Positions 5,654 to 11,555 of a stretch of DNA of 11,555 bases are shown piece after piece. The notes below the pieces were generated by a model. It did not search any database. It worked only from the letters and a program-made list of their open reading frames with translations, and was not told the origin of the DNA. How positions within the stretch are numbered: the stretch's first letter is position 1; the number at the start of each line of letters is the position of its first letter. Made by a program: the position numbers and the translations under genes. Origin of the DNA: Methanospirillum sp. (GTDB lineage: Archaea; Halobacteriota; Methanomicrobia; Methanomicrobiales; Methanospirillaceae); NCBI GenBank assembly GCA_028679485.1, contig JAJRBL010000206.1:1-11555 (forward strand). Direction: 5' to 3'.

Positions 5654-7066
5654 TCAAAAAGGTCCGTCCTGCTCGAAACTTCTGCCATACCGGAGGGCAA
5701 GTTCTGCCTTGAATAACTCCGCACCCAGGTACCCGGCATGATCGAGCAGAGAGACCCCCTCTTCTTTTAGGATGGTATAAAAGATATCCTGCCATCGCTC
5801 TCCCCTGATCGCGAGGCCACTCCTTTCAGCAACCACGTGCCCGTCTTCAATTCCGATACGAAAATTCCCGCAGGGATCATAGGTGATCATGTCAGGCATC
5901 TTCTCTGCCTCCCTGACCGACGAGAAGGTAACAGGAGGTTCACGGCGCCTCCTCTTCTCTTTCAATACCAGGAGGTCAATTCCGAGATCTTTAGGGTACG
6001 GCCGGTTTTTAAGCAGGACCATCATCTCTGTTGCCCGGCGCATCTCTGATATGCAGCCTCGTGTTTTGTCACTGTGTTCGCTGCAGAATATAACCGATGC
6101 CCCGGTTTCATATGCCATAACCGCAAGCAATGCACACATTCCCGGAGAGTCTGCATCGATGAGTTCCATGACATTGCCTGCCCCGAAGAAGAGGGGAACA
6201 GGAAGGTCCCTAAACCGGCAGAGAGACTGAACGAGACCTGAACCGCCTGGATGCAACACAGGATCCGCGATGATCCTCCTGATTCCTGCCTCTTCTGCAA
6301 GACTGATATTCTGGACAAGACCGTTATTTCCCGGGATAACCACTACTGCCGAACCGGCAGATACGATACCGGAGGCTGTCTCCCCGATGTTCTCCTCCTG
6401 GAGGGAGAGGATGAGATCAGCCCTGGGCAATGCGGCAGAGATTAGGGTGGGATCCTGAGTGTCGACGGCAAGGGGACCGGGAAGATCCCGGAGCGTATCA
6501 AATACTGCGCGAACATCGTCCGGGGTTGCATCAAACCCAAACCCCAGATCCACGATGTCTGCCCCTTCCCTGAAATACCGTTCGGCAATCTTTCGGATAT
6601 CAGGATGATGATGTGCATCCATTATCTCTGCAAGCACTTTCATCCGGGATGTACCACCTATTTTTATCCTATTAATCTGGAAAACGGCGGATGATTCATC
6701 CTCGTTCCTGTTGATGAACGCGAAAGCCTCTTCCTTGCGCCGGCCGGCCAGGAGTTCATCGGCAGGAAGATCACGCGACAACTCGATCCTCCCGATTAAG
6801 GGGAGAATGAGTGAGAGATCGGCGGCATGGCGGGGACCAAGACGGATCGGAACACCAAACCTCTCCTCAACATCCCTGAAAGATGCCGTGCACATGCCTG
6901 ATACGATAACAAGGTCATAATCCCCCGAAGAGATGATCTCACCCAGACGGGAAGGTGAGAGAAACGATGCCAGTTCACCGGTGACCACTACATCCGCGTC
7001 ACAATCCCGGGCTGCATCACGGACAATCTGTTCCGTCACCCTCCCGGTAGGTAAGAGGATCTTCAT
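5654..7066 (-). CDS. Dihydropteroate synthase-like protein (archaeal, TIGR00284 type)
   Basis: This 470-residue protein has a Rossmann-like N-terminal part (MKILLPTGRVTEQIV), then a TIM-barrel of the dihydropteroate synthase type from about residue 140. Barrel marks include GADIVDLGFGFD (169-180), LAVDTQDP (199-206), IADPVLHPGGSG (266-277) and FGAGNVMELIDADSPG (294-309). The C-terminal 100 residues, after a KEKRRRREPP linker, form a domain found in the archaeal branch only. Canonical enzymes join p-aminobenzoate to a pterin; in methanogens the equivalent step makes methanopterin, but activity of this family is inferred rather than shown here. The ATG at 7066 is chosen over an in-frame ATG at 7150 because it starts the conserved MKILLPTGRVTE and is preceded by AAGGAAAAGGTG. 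It is the first gene of the minus-strand cluster and is divergent from the PHP gene. Confidence 0.82.
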   Translation of the reverse strand: MKILLPTGRVTEQIVRDAARDCDADVVVTGELASFLSPSRLGEIISSGDYDLVIVSGMCTASFRDVEERFGVPIRLGPRHAADLSLILPLIGRIELSRDLPADELLAGRRKEEAFAFINRNEDESSAVFQINRIKIGGTSRMKVLAEIMDAHHHPDIRKIAERYFREGADIVDLGFGFDATPDDVRAVFDTLRDLPGPLAVDTQDPTLISAALPRADLILSLQEENIGETASGIVSAGSAVVVIPGNNGLVQNISLAEEAGIRRIIADPVLHPGGSGLVQSLCRFRDLPVPLFFGAGNVMELIDADSPGMCALLAVMAYETGASVIFCSEHSDKTRGCISEMRRATEMMVLLKNRPYPKDLGIDLLVLKEKRRRREPPVTFSSVREAEKMPDMITYDPCGNFRIGIEDGHVVAERSGLAIRGERWQDIFYTILKEEGVSLLDHAGYLGAELFKAELALRYGRSFEQDGPF

Positions 7067-7110
7067 CACCTTTTCCTTAATACCGGGAAGATAAAAAGAA
7101 TAGTGTACGG
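7067..7110. promoter_or_regulatory. Compact divergent promoter region, DHPS-like / PHP genes
   Basis: Only 44 bases separate the two divergent start codons. The stretch holds an A-rich GATAAAAAGAATA (7091-7103) on the + strand and AAGGAAAAGG on the minus strand that serves the DHPS-like gene as ribosome binding site. Two archaeal promoters with BRE/TATA elements 25-35 bases before transcription starts would overlap each other or reach into the opposite coding region. Exact elements cannot be assigned. Confidence 0.35.
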
Positions 7111-7776
7111 ATGCTCTCAACCGATCTCCATATCCACACGAACTTCTCAAAGGACGGGGAAAGTTCTGTGCAGCAGATAATTGCTGCTGCTTCTAACGCC
7201 GGGCTTGATGCAATAGCAATCACGGACCATGATACCATGGACGGGTACCGGACGGCACAGGCTATTTCATCAGGCATCCTGATAATCCCGGGTATCGAGA
7301 TCTCAACAAGGGAAGGTCATCTCATCGCCCTGGGTATTGATTCCCCGCCTGAATCCGGACAGCCGGTTCTTGATACGATTCAGGAGGTCCGGGACGCAGG
7401 AGGCGTGACCATCCTTCCCCACCCGTTTCACCGGTACAGGCATGGAGTAGCACTTCGCTGTCATGAAGCATTATACGAGGCTGATGCAATCGAGATTTAT
7501 AACAGCAGGTACGTCTTTGCCCACGCTAACCGCCATGCCATGAAACTGGCGAATAAACTGGGAAGGCCTGTTGTTGCCGGCAGCGATGCCCATCATGCAC
7601 GGTTCGTCGGATATGGAAGAACCATGATAGACGCGGAGAGGGATGTCGGTTCCATACTCGATGCAATCAAAGAGGGGAGGGCGACACCTGCAGGAAAAAA
7701 GACCCCGATACGATACTATACCAAACAATCCTTGAGAAATTCATGGCGGAAAATCCGGGGGAAGGTCAGGAAGTAA
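7111..7776 (+). CDS. PHP-domain metal-dependent phosphoesterase
   Basis: A 221-residue PHP (polymerase and histidinol phosphatase) domain protein. All metal-binding motifs are present: DLHIHT (5-10), ITDHDT (37-42), PGIEIS (60-65), HPFHR (104-108) and GSDAHH (157-162). This arrangement matches the short COG0613-type enzymes, some of which hydrolyse nucleotide 3',5'-bisphosphates or trim RNA 5' ends. The substrate cannot be read from the sequence. It lacks polymerase or histidinol-phosphatase context. The last 16 residues are strongly basic (SLRNSWRKIRGKVRK) and may contact nucleic acid. The ATG at 7111 begins the expected strand directly before the first motif. There is no convincing ribosome binding site, so a leaderless transcript is possible. 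It overlaps truA by 34 bases in another frame on the same strand, suggesting one transcript. Confidence 0.88.
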   Translation: MLSTDLHIHTNFSKDGESSVQQIIAAASNAGLDAIAITDHDTMDGYRTAQAISSGILIIPGIEISTREGHLIALGIDSPPESGQPVLDTIQEVRDAGGVTILPHPFHRYRHGVALRCHEALYEADAIEIYNSRYVFAHANRHAMKLANKLGRPVVAGSDAHHARFVGYGRTMIDAERDVGSILDAIKEGRATPAGKKTPIRYYTKQSLRNSWRKIRGKVRK

Positions 7777-8645
7777 GGCTTGCTTTCCGGATAGGATACC
7801 TGGGTACCGCGTTTTACGGATCCCAGTACCAACCTGACCAGCGAACCGTGGAGGGGGAGATAACAGCTGCATGCCTGAGAGCCGGGCTTATTGGAGACAG
7901 GACAGAGGCACGACTCGCCCTGTCGGGAAGAACCGACCGGGGGGTGCATGCACGCTGCCAGATCCTCTCCTTCACAACAAATAACCCGGAACGTGCAGTC
8001 AGGGCATTAAATGGCCAGTTTCCCCCGGATATCTGGGCAACATCGTGGACAGAAGTACATCCTGGTTTTTATCCCCGCTATGATGTAATCAACCGGACAT
8101 ACCGGTATTATTTTGGCATGGTACCGGGAGACGTCTGCCTGATGAAGGATGCTGCCGCCCTTTTCACCGGGGTTCATGATTTTTCGTGCTTTGCACGGAT
8201 AGAACCGGGTAAAATCCCGGTAAAAACTATAGACCGGATCGGGATATTCCGGGATGACTCCTGGTGCTGGCTGGAAATAACAGCACAGAGTTTTTTATGG
8301 CACATGGTAAGGTGTATCGCCTCGTCTCTTCTCAGTGTCGCCGGCAGAACGTTGACATGCCGTGATCTGGAGATTCTGCTCGAGGGAACCTGTAAAAACA
8401 AGGTAAAACCTGCAGAACCTGACGGCCTTATCCTCTGGGATGTGACAACTGATCTTGCATGGAAAAGCATGCCAATCCCGGGACTTAAAAAGGAACGGTT
8501 AAGAAGGGAGGCGATGCACCTGCATCTCATGGGCAGGATACATGATCTTCTTTATCCTGACAAGGAAGAAAATTCACTATCACCCGGCATCCGTTCGCCC
8601 GGAGTTGAAAAGGGGACTGGTTACAGGTCTGACTCAACCTTCTGA
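7743..8645 (+). CDS. truA: tRNA pseudouridine synthase A (TruA)
   Basis: TruA isomerises uridines 38-40 in the tRNA anticodon stem to pseudouridine. The 300-residue product carries the catalytic motif SGRTDRGVHA with Asp65 as the nucleophile, the N-terminal FRIGYLGTAFYGSQYQP, NRTYRYYF around 117-124 with the conserved active-site tyrosine, HDFSCFAR at 145-152 and FLWHMVR at 184-190. The recognisable domain ends near LWDV (231-234), leaving about 65 C-terminal residues that look lineage-specific and end in a polar tail. The ATG at 7743 is the only plausible in-frame start before the conserved core. It lies inside the 3' end of the PHP gene and has only a weak GAG upstream, so coupling to translation of the PHP gene is likely. 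The stop at 8645 lies 25 bases inside the convergent cheW. Confidence 0.92.
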   Translation: MAENPGEGQEVRLAFRIGYLGTAFYGSQYQPDQRTVEGEITAACLRAGLIGDRTEARLALSGRTDRGVHARCQILSFTTNNPERAVRALNGQFPPDIWATSWTEVHPGFYPRYDVINRTYRYYFGMVPGDVCLMKDAAALFTGVHDFSCFARIEPGKIPVKTIDRIGIFRDDSWCWLEITAQSFLWHMVRCIASSLLSVAGRTLTCRDLEILLEGTCKNKVKPAEPDGLILWDVTTDLAWKSMPIPGLKKERLRREAMHLHLMGRIHDLLYPDKEENSLSPGIRSPGVEKGTGYRSDSTF

Positions 8646-9193
8646 ACCATCATTTTGATATCAAGCCAGATTATCAGGTCGCTCTTTTCGCGGTCGCCCG
8701 ACCGGACCTTTTTCCGGATAATTCCCAGGATATCGCGATCACTGTTCCTGGAGGCATGGGTATCCTTGTCTATGTCGTTTTCATTGTAGGTTGATACCGC
8801 AAGTACGTCGTCAACCAGAACACCGATCATCTTTGCGGAGACATTCGCATCCAGAACGATAATCCGGGATTTTTTCTTCCCTTCCGCCTCCTTGGTGATA
8901 TTCATCATCTCCTTGAGATCGATGATCGTGGTGATGATCCCCCTGAGATCGATAATCCCCTTGATAAAGGAAGGCGTGTTTGGAAGAGGGGTGATCTCGG
9001 TATAATTGATGACTTCGCGTGTATCAAAGAGATCGATTGCAAACAGTTCATTTCCAAGGATAAATTCTACCACCTGGAGATTCCCCGCACCTTTCGAACT
9101 TTTCCGGATCCTCCTGACTTCCTGACTGCTCATTACCGGACCTTCATCGGGCGCTTCTTCCTGATTCTGATAGTCAACTAAGAATGTCCCCAT
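8621..9193 (-). CDS. cheW: CheW-domain chemotaxis coupling protein
   Basis: CheW links chemoreceptors to the CheA kinase under the cytoplasmic membrane. The 190-residue protein has a CheW domain from about residue 38 onward: VVEFILGNELFAIDL, REVINYTEITPLPNTP, FIKGIIDLRGIITTIIDL, then RIIVLD and a MIGVLVDDV strand. The first 37 residues are an acidic then basic polar extension, not usual for the roughly 150-residue minimal CheW; Met21 is an alternative start without it. The ATG at 9193 is favoured by GAGGG 7 bases upstream. No receptor, cheA, cheY or archaellum gene is nearby, so this is an orphan copy. The IIDLRG core retains the NLRG-like turn used for binding CheA and receptors. Its 3' end overlaps truA. 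Confidence 0.9.
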   Translation of the reverse strand: MGTFLVDYQNQEEAPDEGPVMSSQEVRRIRKSSKGAGNLQVVEFILGNELFAIDLFDTREVINYTEITPLPNTPSFIKGIIDLRGIITTIIDLKEMMNITKEAEGKKKSRIIVLDANVSAKMIGVLVDDVLAVSTYNENDIDKDTHASRNSDRDILGIIRKKVRSGDREKSDLIIWLDIKMMVQKVESDL

Positions 9194-9377
9194 ATTTTTC
9201 CCTCATTTCAGACATTCGGAGATGAAATTCATTTCCGGTTATCCTCTGCTGATATCGTATCAGGGTGCTGACTGATGAACTTTTCGTTCCATTACCAGAT
9301 AGGGAATGTGAGATGATCCCTGCGAGCCGTATACCATAAGCTGTTGTTTTCTGGTTCCTGAGATAACCTGTATCGGA
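9194..9377. promoter_or_regulatory. Divergent intergenic region cheW / recQ with palindromes
   Basis: This 184-base stretch is the largest gap in the window. CTGATA-TCG-TATCAG (9249-9263) is a perfect inverted repeat with 6-base arms, and ATGAA-A-TTCAT (9222-9232) is an 11-base palindrome. Both lie nearer cheW, 29-39 and 56-70 bases before its start. Nothing in the stretch reads as a protein of known type; the small open frames across it overlap cheW or recQ and lack ribosome binding sites. Promoters for both genes are expected here but cannot be placed with confidence. Confidence 0.35.
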
Positions 9378-11192
9378 ATGCATCCACCCTTACCGGAAGA
9401 GATCCTGCAGAAATGGTTTGGGTACCCTTCATTCAGGCCAGGGCAGAGAGAGATCGTCACCGAAGTACTGAAATGCAGGGATGTTCTCGCGGTAATAGCT
9501 ACGGGGGGAGGAAAATCACTCTGTTACCAGATACCTGCCCTTATACGGGAGGGGACTGGAATCGTTATCTCGCCCCTCATCGCCCTCATGAAGGACCAGG
9601 TGGATTTCCTGGCTGAATCGGGCATTTCAGCCGCATTTCTTAACAGTACCCTCTCCGGCAAGGAGAGGAGATCGATTGAAGAATCCCTCTACGGAGGTAC
9701 GCTGCGTATCCTGTACATCTCCCCGGAACGACTGGTCCAGCCATCATTCCTGCAGATATTGCAGAAAATACGGCCCAGTCTTTTTGCGATAGACGAAGCC
9801 CACTGCATCTCCCAGTGGGGACATGAATTCAGGCCTGAATACCGGCAGCTCTCGGTCATCAGGAGAACCTTCCCGGAGGTTCCTATCATCGCACTTACGG
9901 CGACGGCAACACCTTCCGTGAGAAAGGACATCATAAACGAGTTGCAGCTCAGGGACCCGGCAGTGTTTGTCGGGTCGTTCAACAGGGATAACCTGATTTA
10001 CCGGGTGGAAAGGAAAGAGGACGGTGAGCAGCAGCTTATCACTTTTTTAAAGCAGCATAAGAACGAATCAGGGATCATCTACTGCTTTTCGAAACGACAG
10101 GTCACAGAAATTGCCCAGATGCTTCAGAAGAACAGGTTTTCTGCACTTCCCTACCATGCGGATCTCCCGAAGACCCTCCGGCATGGGACACAGGACCGTT
10201 TCCTCCGCGACGAGGTCAGGATAATCGTGGCTACGGTGGCCTTTGGAATGGGAATAAACAAGCCGGATGTCAGGTTTGTTGTCCATTATGATCTCCCGAA
10301 GAATCTCGAGCATTACTACCAGGAGACCGGGAGGGCCGGAAGGGACGGTGATACGGCGGAATGTCTCCTCCTGTATTCACGGGGCGATTTCAGGAAGATT
10401 GAATATCTCATCGAACAGAAGGCAGACGGGACCGAACGCCAGGTAGAGATGAGAAAACTCCATGAGATGGTAGGGTTCTGTGAATCACGGGCATGCCGCA
10501 GGGCTGTTCTTCTCACCTATTTTGGCGAAAACTGGGAGAAGCCATCGTGTGACAAGTGCGATTCATGCTTTTCGGGGAGGAAAACGATAGACGGCAGGGG
10601 TATTCTCGCCACGATTACGAGATGCATGGACGAACTCGGGGAGGACTTCGGGGTCTCGTACCTTGCAGATATCCTCTCGGGAACCTCTGACGGGAAGGTG
10701 ACACGGAACGGACATGACAGGCTCGCATGTTTCGGATCAGGTCTTCCCTCCCGGAGGGGGGTATGGATATACTGGATCAGGGAACTCATCGCCTGTGGGT
10801 ACCTGTCACGGTATGGCTCTCAGTATCCGGTCGTGAGAAGAAACCTCAGGACCAGGGAGGCACTCTCCGGGAAGATCCAGGTGCGTATCGGGGAGGCAGA
10901 ATTCCAGGCAGGTCTTGTCAGGGAGAAAGAGGATGAACCTGGTGACCCGGGAGACACCAACCTGTACGAGATCCTCAGGGATATCAGGAAACAACTCGCC
11001 GATGAACACGATATCCCCCCGTTCAGGATCTTCCCCAACAGGACTCTCCACGAACTGGCACGAAAGAGACCAAGGACAAACGACGATATGCTCACCGTGT
11101 ACGGCGTAGGGGAGAAACGGCTTCTGCAGTACGGACATGACTTCCTCAAGGCCATATCGGCATATGCAGAACGCGAGGCAGGAGATGCCTGA
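9378..11192 (+). CDS. recQ: ATP-dependent DNA helicase RecQ
   Basis: RecQ unwinds DNA 3' to 5' in recombination and repair of stalled forks. The 604-residue protein is complete. Motif 0 is FGYPSFRPGQ (14-23), Walker A ATGGGKS (41-47), DEAH box DEAH (139-142) followed by the RecQ aromatic-rich loop CISQWGHEFRPEY, motif III ALTATAT (172-178), and motif VI QETGRAGRDG (315-324). The RQC zinc site is C373, C391, C394, C397. A winged-helix region follows, and an HRDC domain occupies about 526-595 (TNLYEILRDIRKQLA to YGVGEKRLLQYG). Length matches bacterial RecQ. RecQ is patchy in archaea and probably of bacterial origin in methanogens (inference). No strong ribosome binding site precedes ATG 9378, where GGA abuts the start, so translation may be leaderless. 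The stop lies inside the next gene. Confidence 0.95.
   Translation: MHPPLPEEILQKWFGYPSFRPGQREIVTEVLKCRDVLAVIATGGGKSLCYQIPALIREGTGIVISPLIALMKDQVDFLAESGISAAFLNSTLSGKERRSIEESLYGGTLRILYISPERLVQPSFLQILQKIRPSLFAIDEAHCISQWGHEFRPEYRQLSVIRRTFPEVPIIALTATATPSVRKDIINELQLRDPAVFVGSFNRDNLIYRVERKEDGEQQLITFLKQHKNESGIIYCFSKRQVTEIAQMLQKNRFSALPYHADLPKTLRHGTQDRFLRDEVRIIVATVAFGMGINKPDVRFVVHYDLPKNLEHYYQETGRAGRDGDTAECLLLYSRGDFRKIEYLIEQKADGTERQVEMRKLHEMVGFCESRACRRAVLLTYFGENWEKPSCDKCDSCFSGRKTIDGRGILATITRCMDELGEDFGVSYLADILSGTSDGKVTRNGHDRLACFGSGLPSRRGVWIYWIRELIACGYLSRYGSQYPVVRRNLRTREALSGKIQVRIGEAEFQAGLVREKEDEPGDPGDTNLYEILRDIRKQLADEHDIPPFRIFPNRTLHELARKRPRTNDDMLTVYGVGEKRLLQYGHDFLKAISAYAEREAGDA
11175..11178 (+). promoter_or_regulatory. 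Ribosome binding site that sets the YkgJ-family start
   Basis: GAGG at 11175-11178 lies 6 bases before ATG 11185, inside the last codons of recQ. A second GGAG directly abuts the ATG and is too close to serve. This supports 11185 over the in-frame ATG at 11137. Confidence 0.55.
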
Positions 11193-11472
11193 CCCCTGTA
11201 ACCGGTGCGGCAAATGCTGCCTGCATATGAGAAAGTACCTGGTCATCGAACAAAGTATCGGGGATTCCCAGCATTATTGCCGGTTTAAACTGACAAATCA
11301 ACGCTTTTTTGCGAGTATCGGGGGGAATGAACTCATGCTTTTCAGGGACAAAAACGGCATGAGTGCATACCCTGATGCCTGCCCGTTTCTCCGCATGGAT
11401 TCACCAGGCTCATTCTACTGCACGATTTATTCATCACGCCCGGATCACTGCCGATCCTTTACCTGTTCATAA
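11185..11472 (+). CDS. YkgJ-family (CxxCxxCC) putative zinc/iron-chelating protein
   Basis: A short protein of 95 residues with the CxxCxxCC signature at residues 5-12 (C5, C8, C11, C12). Further cysteines follow in H-Y-C, DACPFL, FYCTIY and the ending SSRPDHCRSFTC. The C-x-I-Y-x-x-R-P-x-x-C-R segment is the other hallmark of the family, which is proposed to bind zinc or an iron-sulfur cluster; its biochemical role is largely unknown. The start at 11185 places the Cys motif at the N-terminus, as in relatives, and has GAGG 6 bases upstream. The in-frame ATG at 11137 would add 16 residues encoded wholly within recQ. It overlaps recQ by 8 bases in a different frame, so both are on one transcript and probably coupled. 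Length is at the low end for the family, but the motifs appear complete. Confidence 0.82.
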   Translation: MPDPCNRCGKCCLHMRKYLVIEQSIGDSQHYCRFKLTNQRFFASIGGNELMLFRDKNGMSAYPDACPFLRMDSPGSFYCTIYSSRPDHCRSFTCS

Positions 11473-11511
11473 CGGTCACGGGACGGGAACCCGGGGGTAC
11501 AGGCTCATGCA

Positions 11512-11537
11512 ATCTTTCTGGATTAATCAGGAAAGAT
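11512..11537 (+). terminator. Possible hairpin downstream of the YkgJ-family gene
   Basis: ATCTTTC-TG pairs with CAG-GAAAGAT across a 7-base loop, with one bulged base, 40 bases after the stop codon. There is no long T-tract after it, so a terminator role is weak inference. The window ends 18 bases later, and the rest of 11473-11555 holds no gene I can support. Confidence 0.25.
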
Positions 11538-11555
11538 GCCTTAATCTCCATTTAA

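Noticed and set aside
7067..7150. 28-residue N-terminal extension of the dihydropteroate synthase-like protein
   Set aside because: It would overlap the divergent PHP coding region and has no family similarity, while the ATG at 7066 begins the conserved MKILLPTGRV and has an AAGGAAAAGG site.
11137..11184. Longer start for the YkgJ-family protein
   Set aside because: The added residues lie wholly in recQ and the internal ATG 11185 has a properly spaced GAGG and puts the CxxCxxCC motif at the N-terminus.
1..11555. CRISPR arrays, tRNA or rRNA genes, transposons, integrases and attachment sites
   Set aside because: Reading both strands showed no regularly spaced direct repeats, no cloverleaf, and no transposase or integrase motifs; nearly all the sequence is taken by the genes listed.

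Overview
The window looks like chromosomal DNA of a methanogenic archaeon, most likely of the Methanomicrobia and perhaps the order Methanomicrobiales. The clues are a CofH subunit of FO synthase (coenzyme F420 pathway), an archaeal dihydropteroate synthase-like protein (methanopterin-type pterins), an archaeal RibL FAD synthetase, an archaeal Tsr3 rRNA-modifying enzyme, a standalone JAMM domain protein, and bacterial-type imports common in this group (CheW, RecQ). The order-level assignment is inference from gene content; no rRNA gene is present. Coding density is high, no gene-free stretch exceeds 300 bases, and I see no tRNA, rRNA, CRISPR array, insertion sequence or prophage gene.

Left part (1-2885): the 3' end of cofH (+) converges on a small pentapeptide-repeat gene (-). 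A 120-base gap separates that gene from a divergent pair on the + strand: a secreted or membrane-anchored protein with an internal duplication, then a DJ-1/PfpI-fold protein that has lost the nucleophilic cysteine.

Middle (2893-7066, all -): a probable operon read right to left. It contains a dihydropteroate synthase-like gene, a JAMM metalloprotease-like gene, ribL (FAD synthetase), tsr3 (18S/16S rRNA acp transferase) and, after a 64-base gap with two adjacent inverted repeats, a large 12-repeat TPR gene. The jamm/ribL stop and start codons overlap (ATGA), and ribL/tsr3 are 4 bases apart with the tsr3 ribosome binding site running into the ribL stop codon. These three are therefore almost certainly translated from one message. 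The theme is cofactor and ribosome maturation.

Right part (7111-11555): a PHP-domain phosphoesterase gene overlaps truA (tRNA pseudouridine synthase) by 34 bases, both on +. truA overlaps the 3' end of an orphan cheW (-) by 25 bases. A 184-base divergent intergenic region with a perfect 6-base-arm palindrome separates cheW from recQ (+). recQ overlaps a small CxxCxxCC (YkgJ-type) metal-binding protein gene by 8 bases.

Most of this is housekeeping DNA and I do not see a clear new multi-gene system. The points most worth a second look are the 84-residue gapless duplication in the secreted protein, the cysteine-free DJ-1 homologue beside it, the coupled JAMM-RibL-Tsr3 genes, the RecQ-YkgJ coupling, and the operator-like inverted repeats upstream of the TPR gene.
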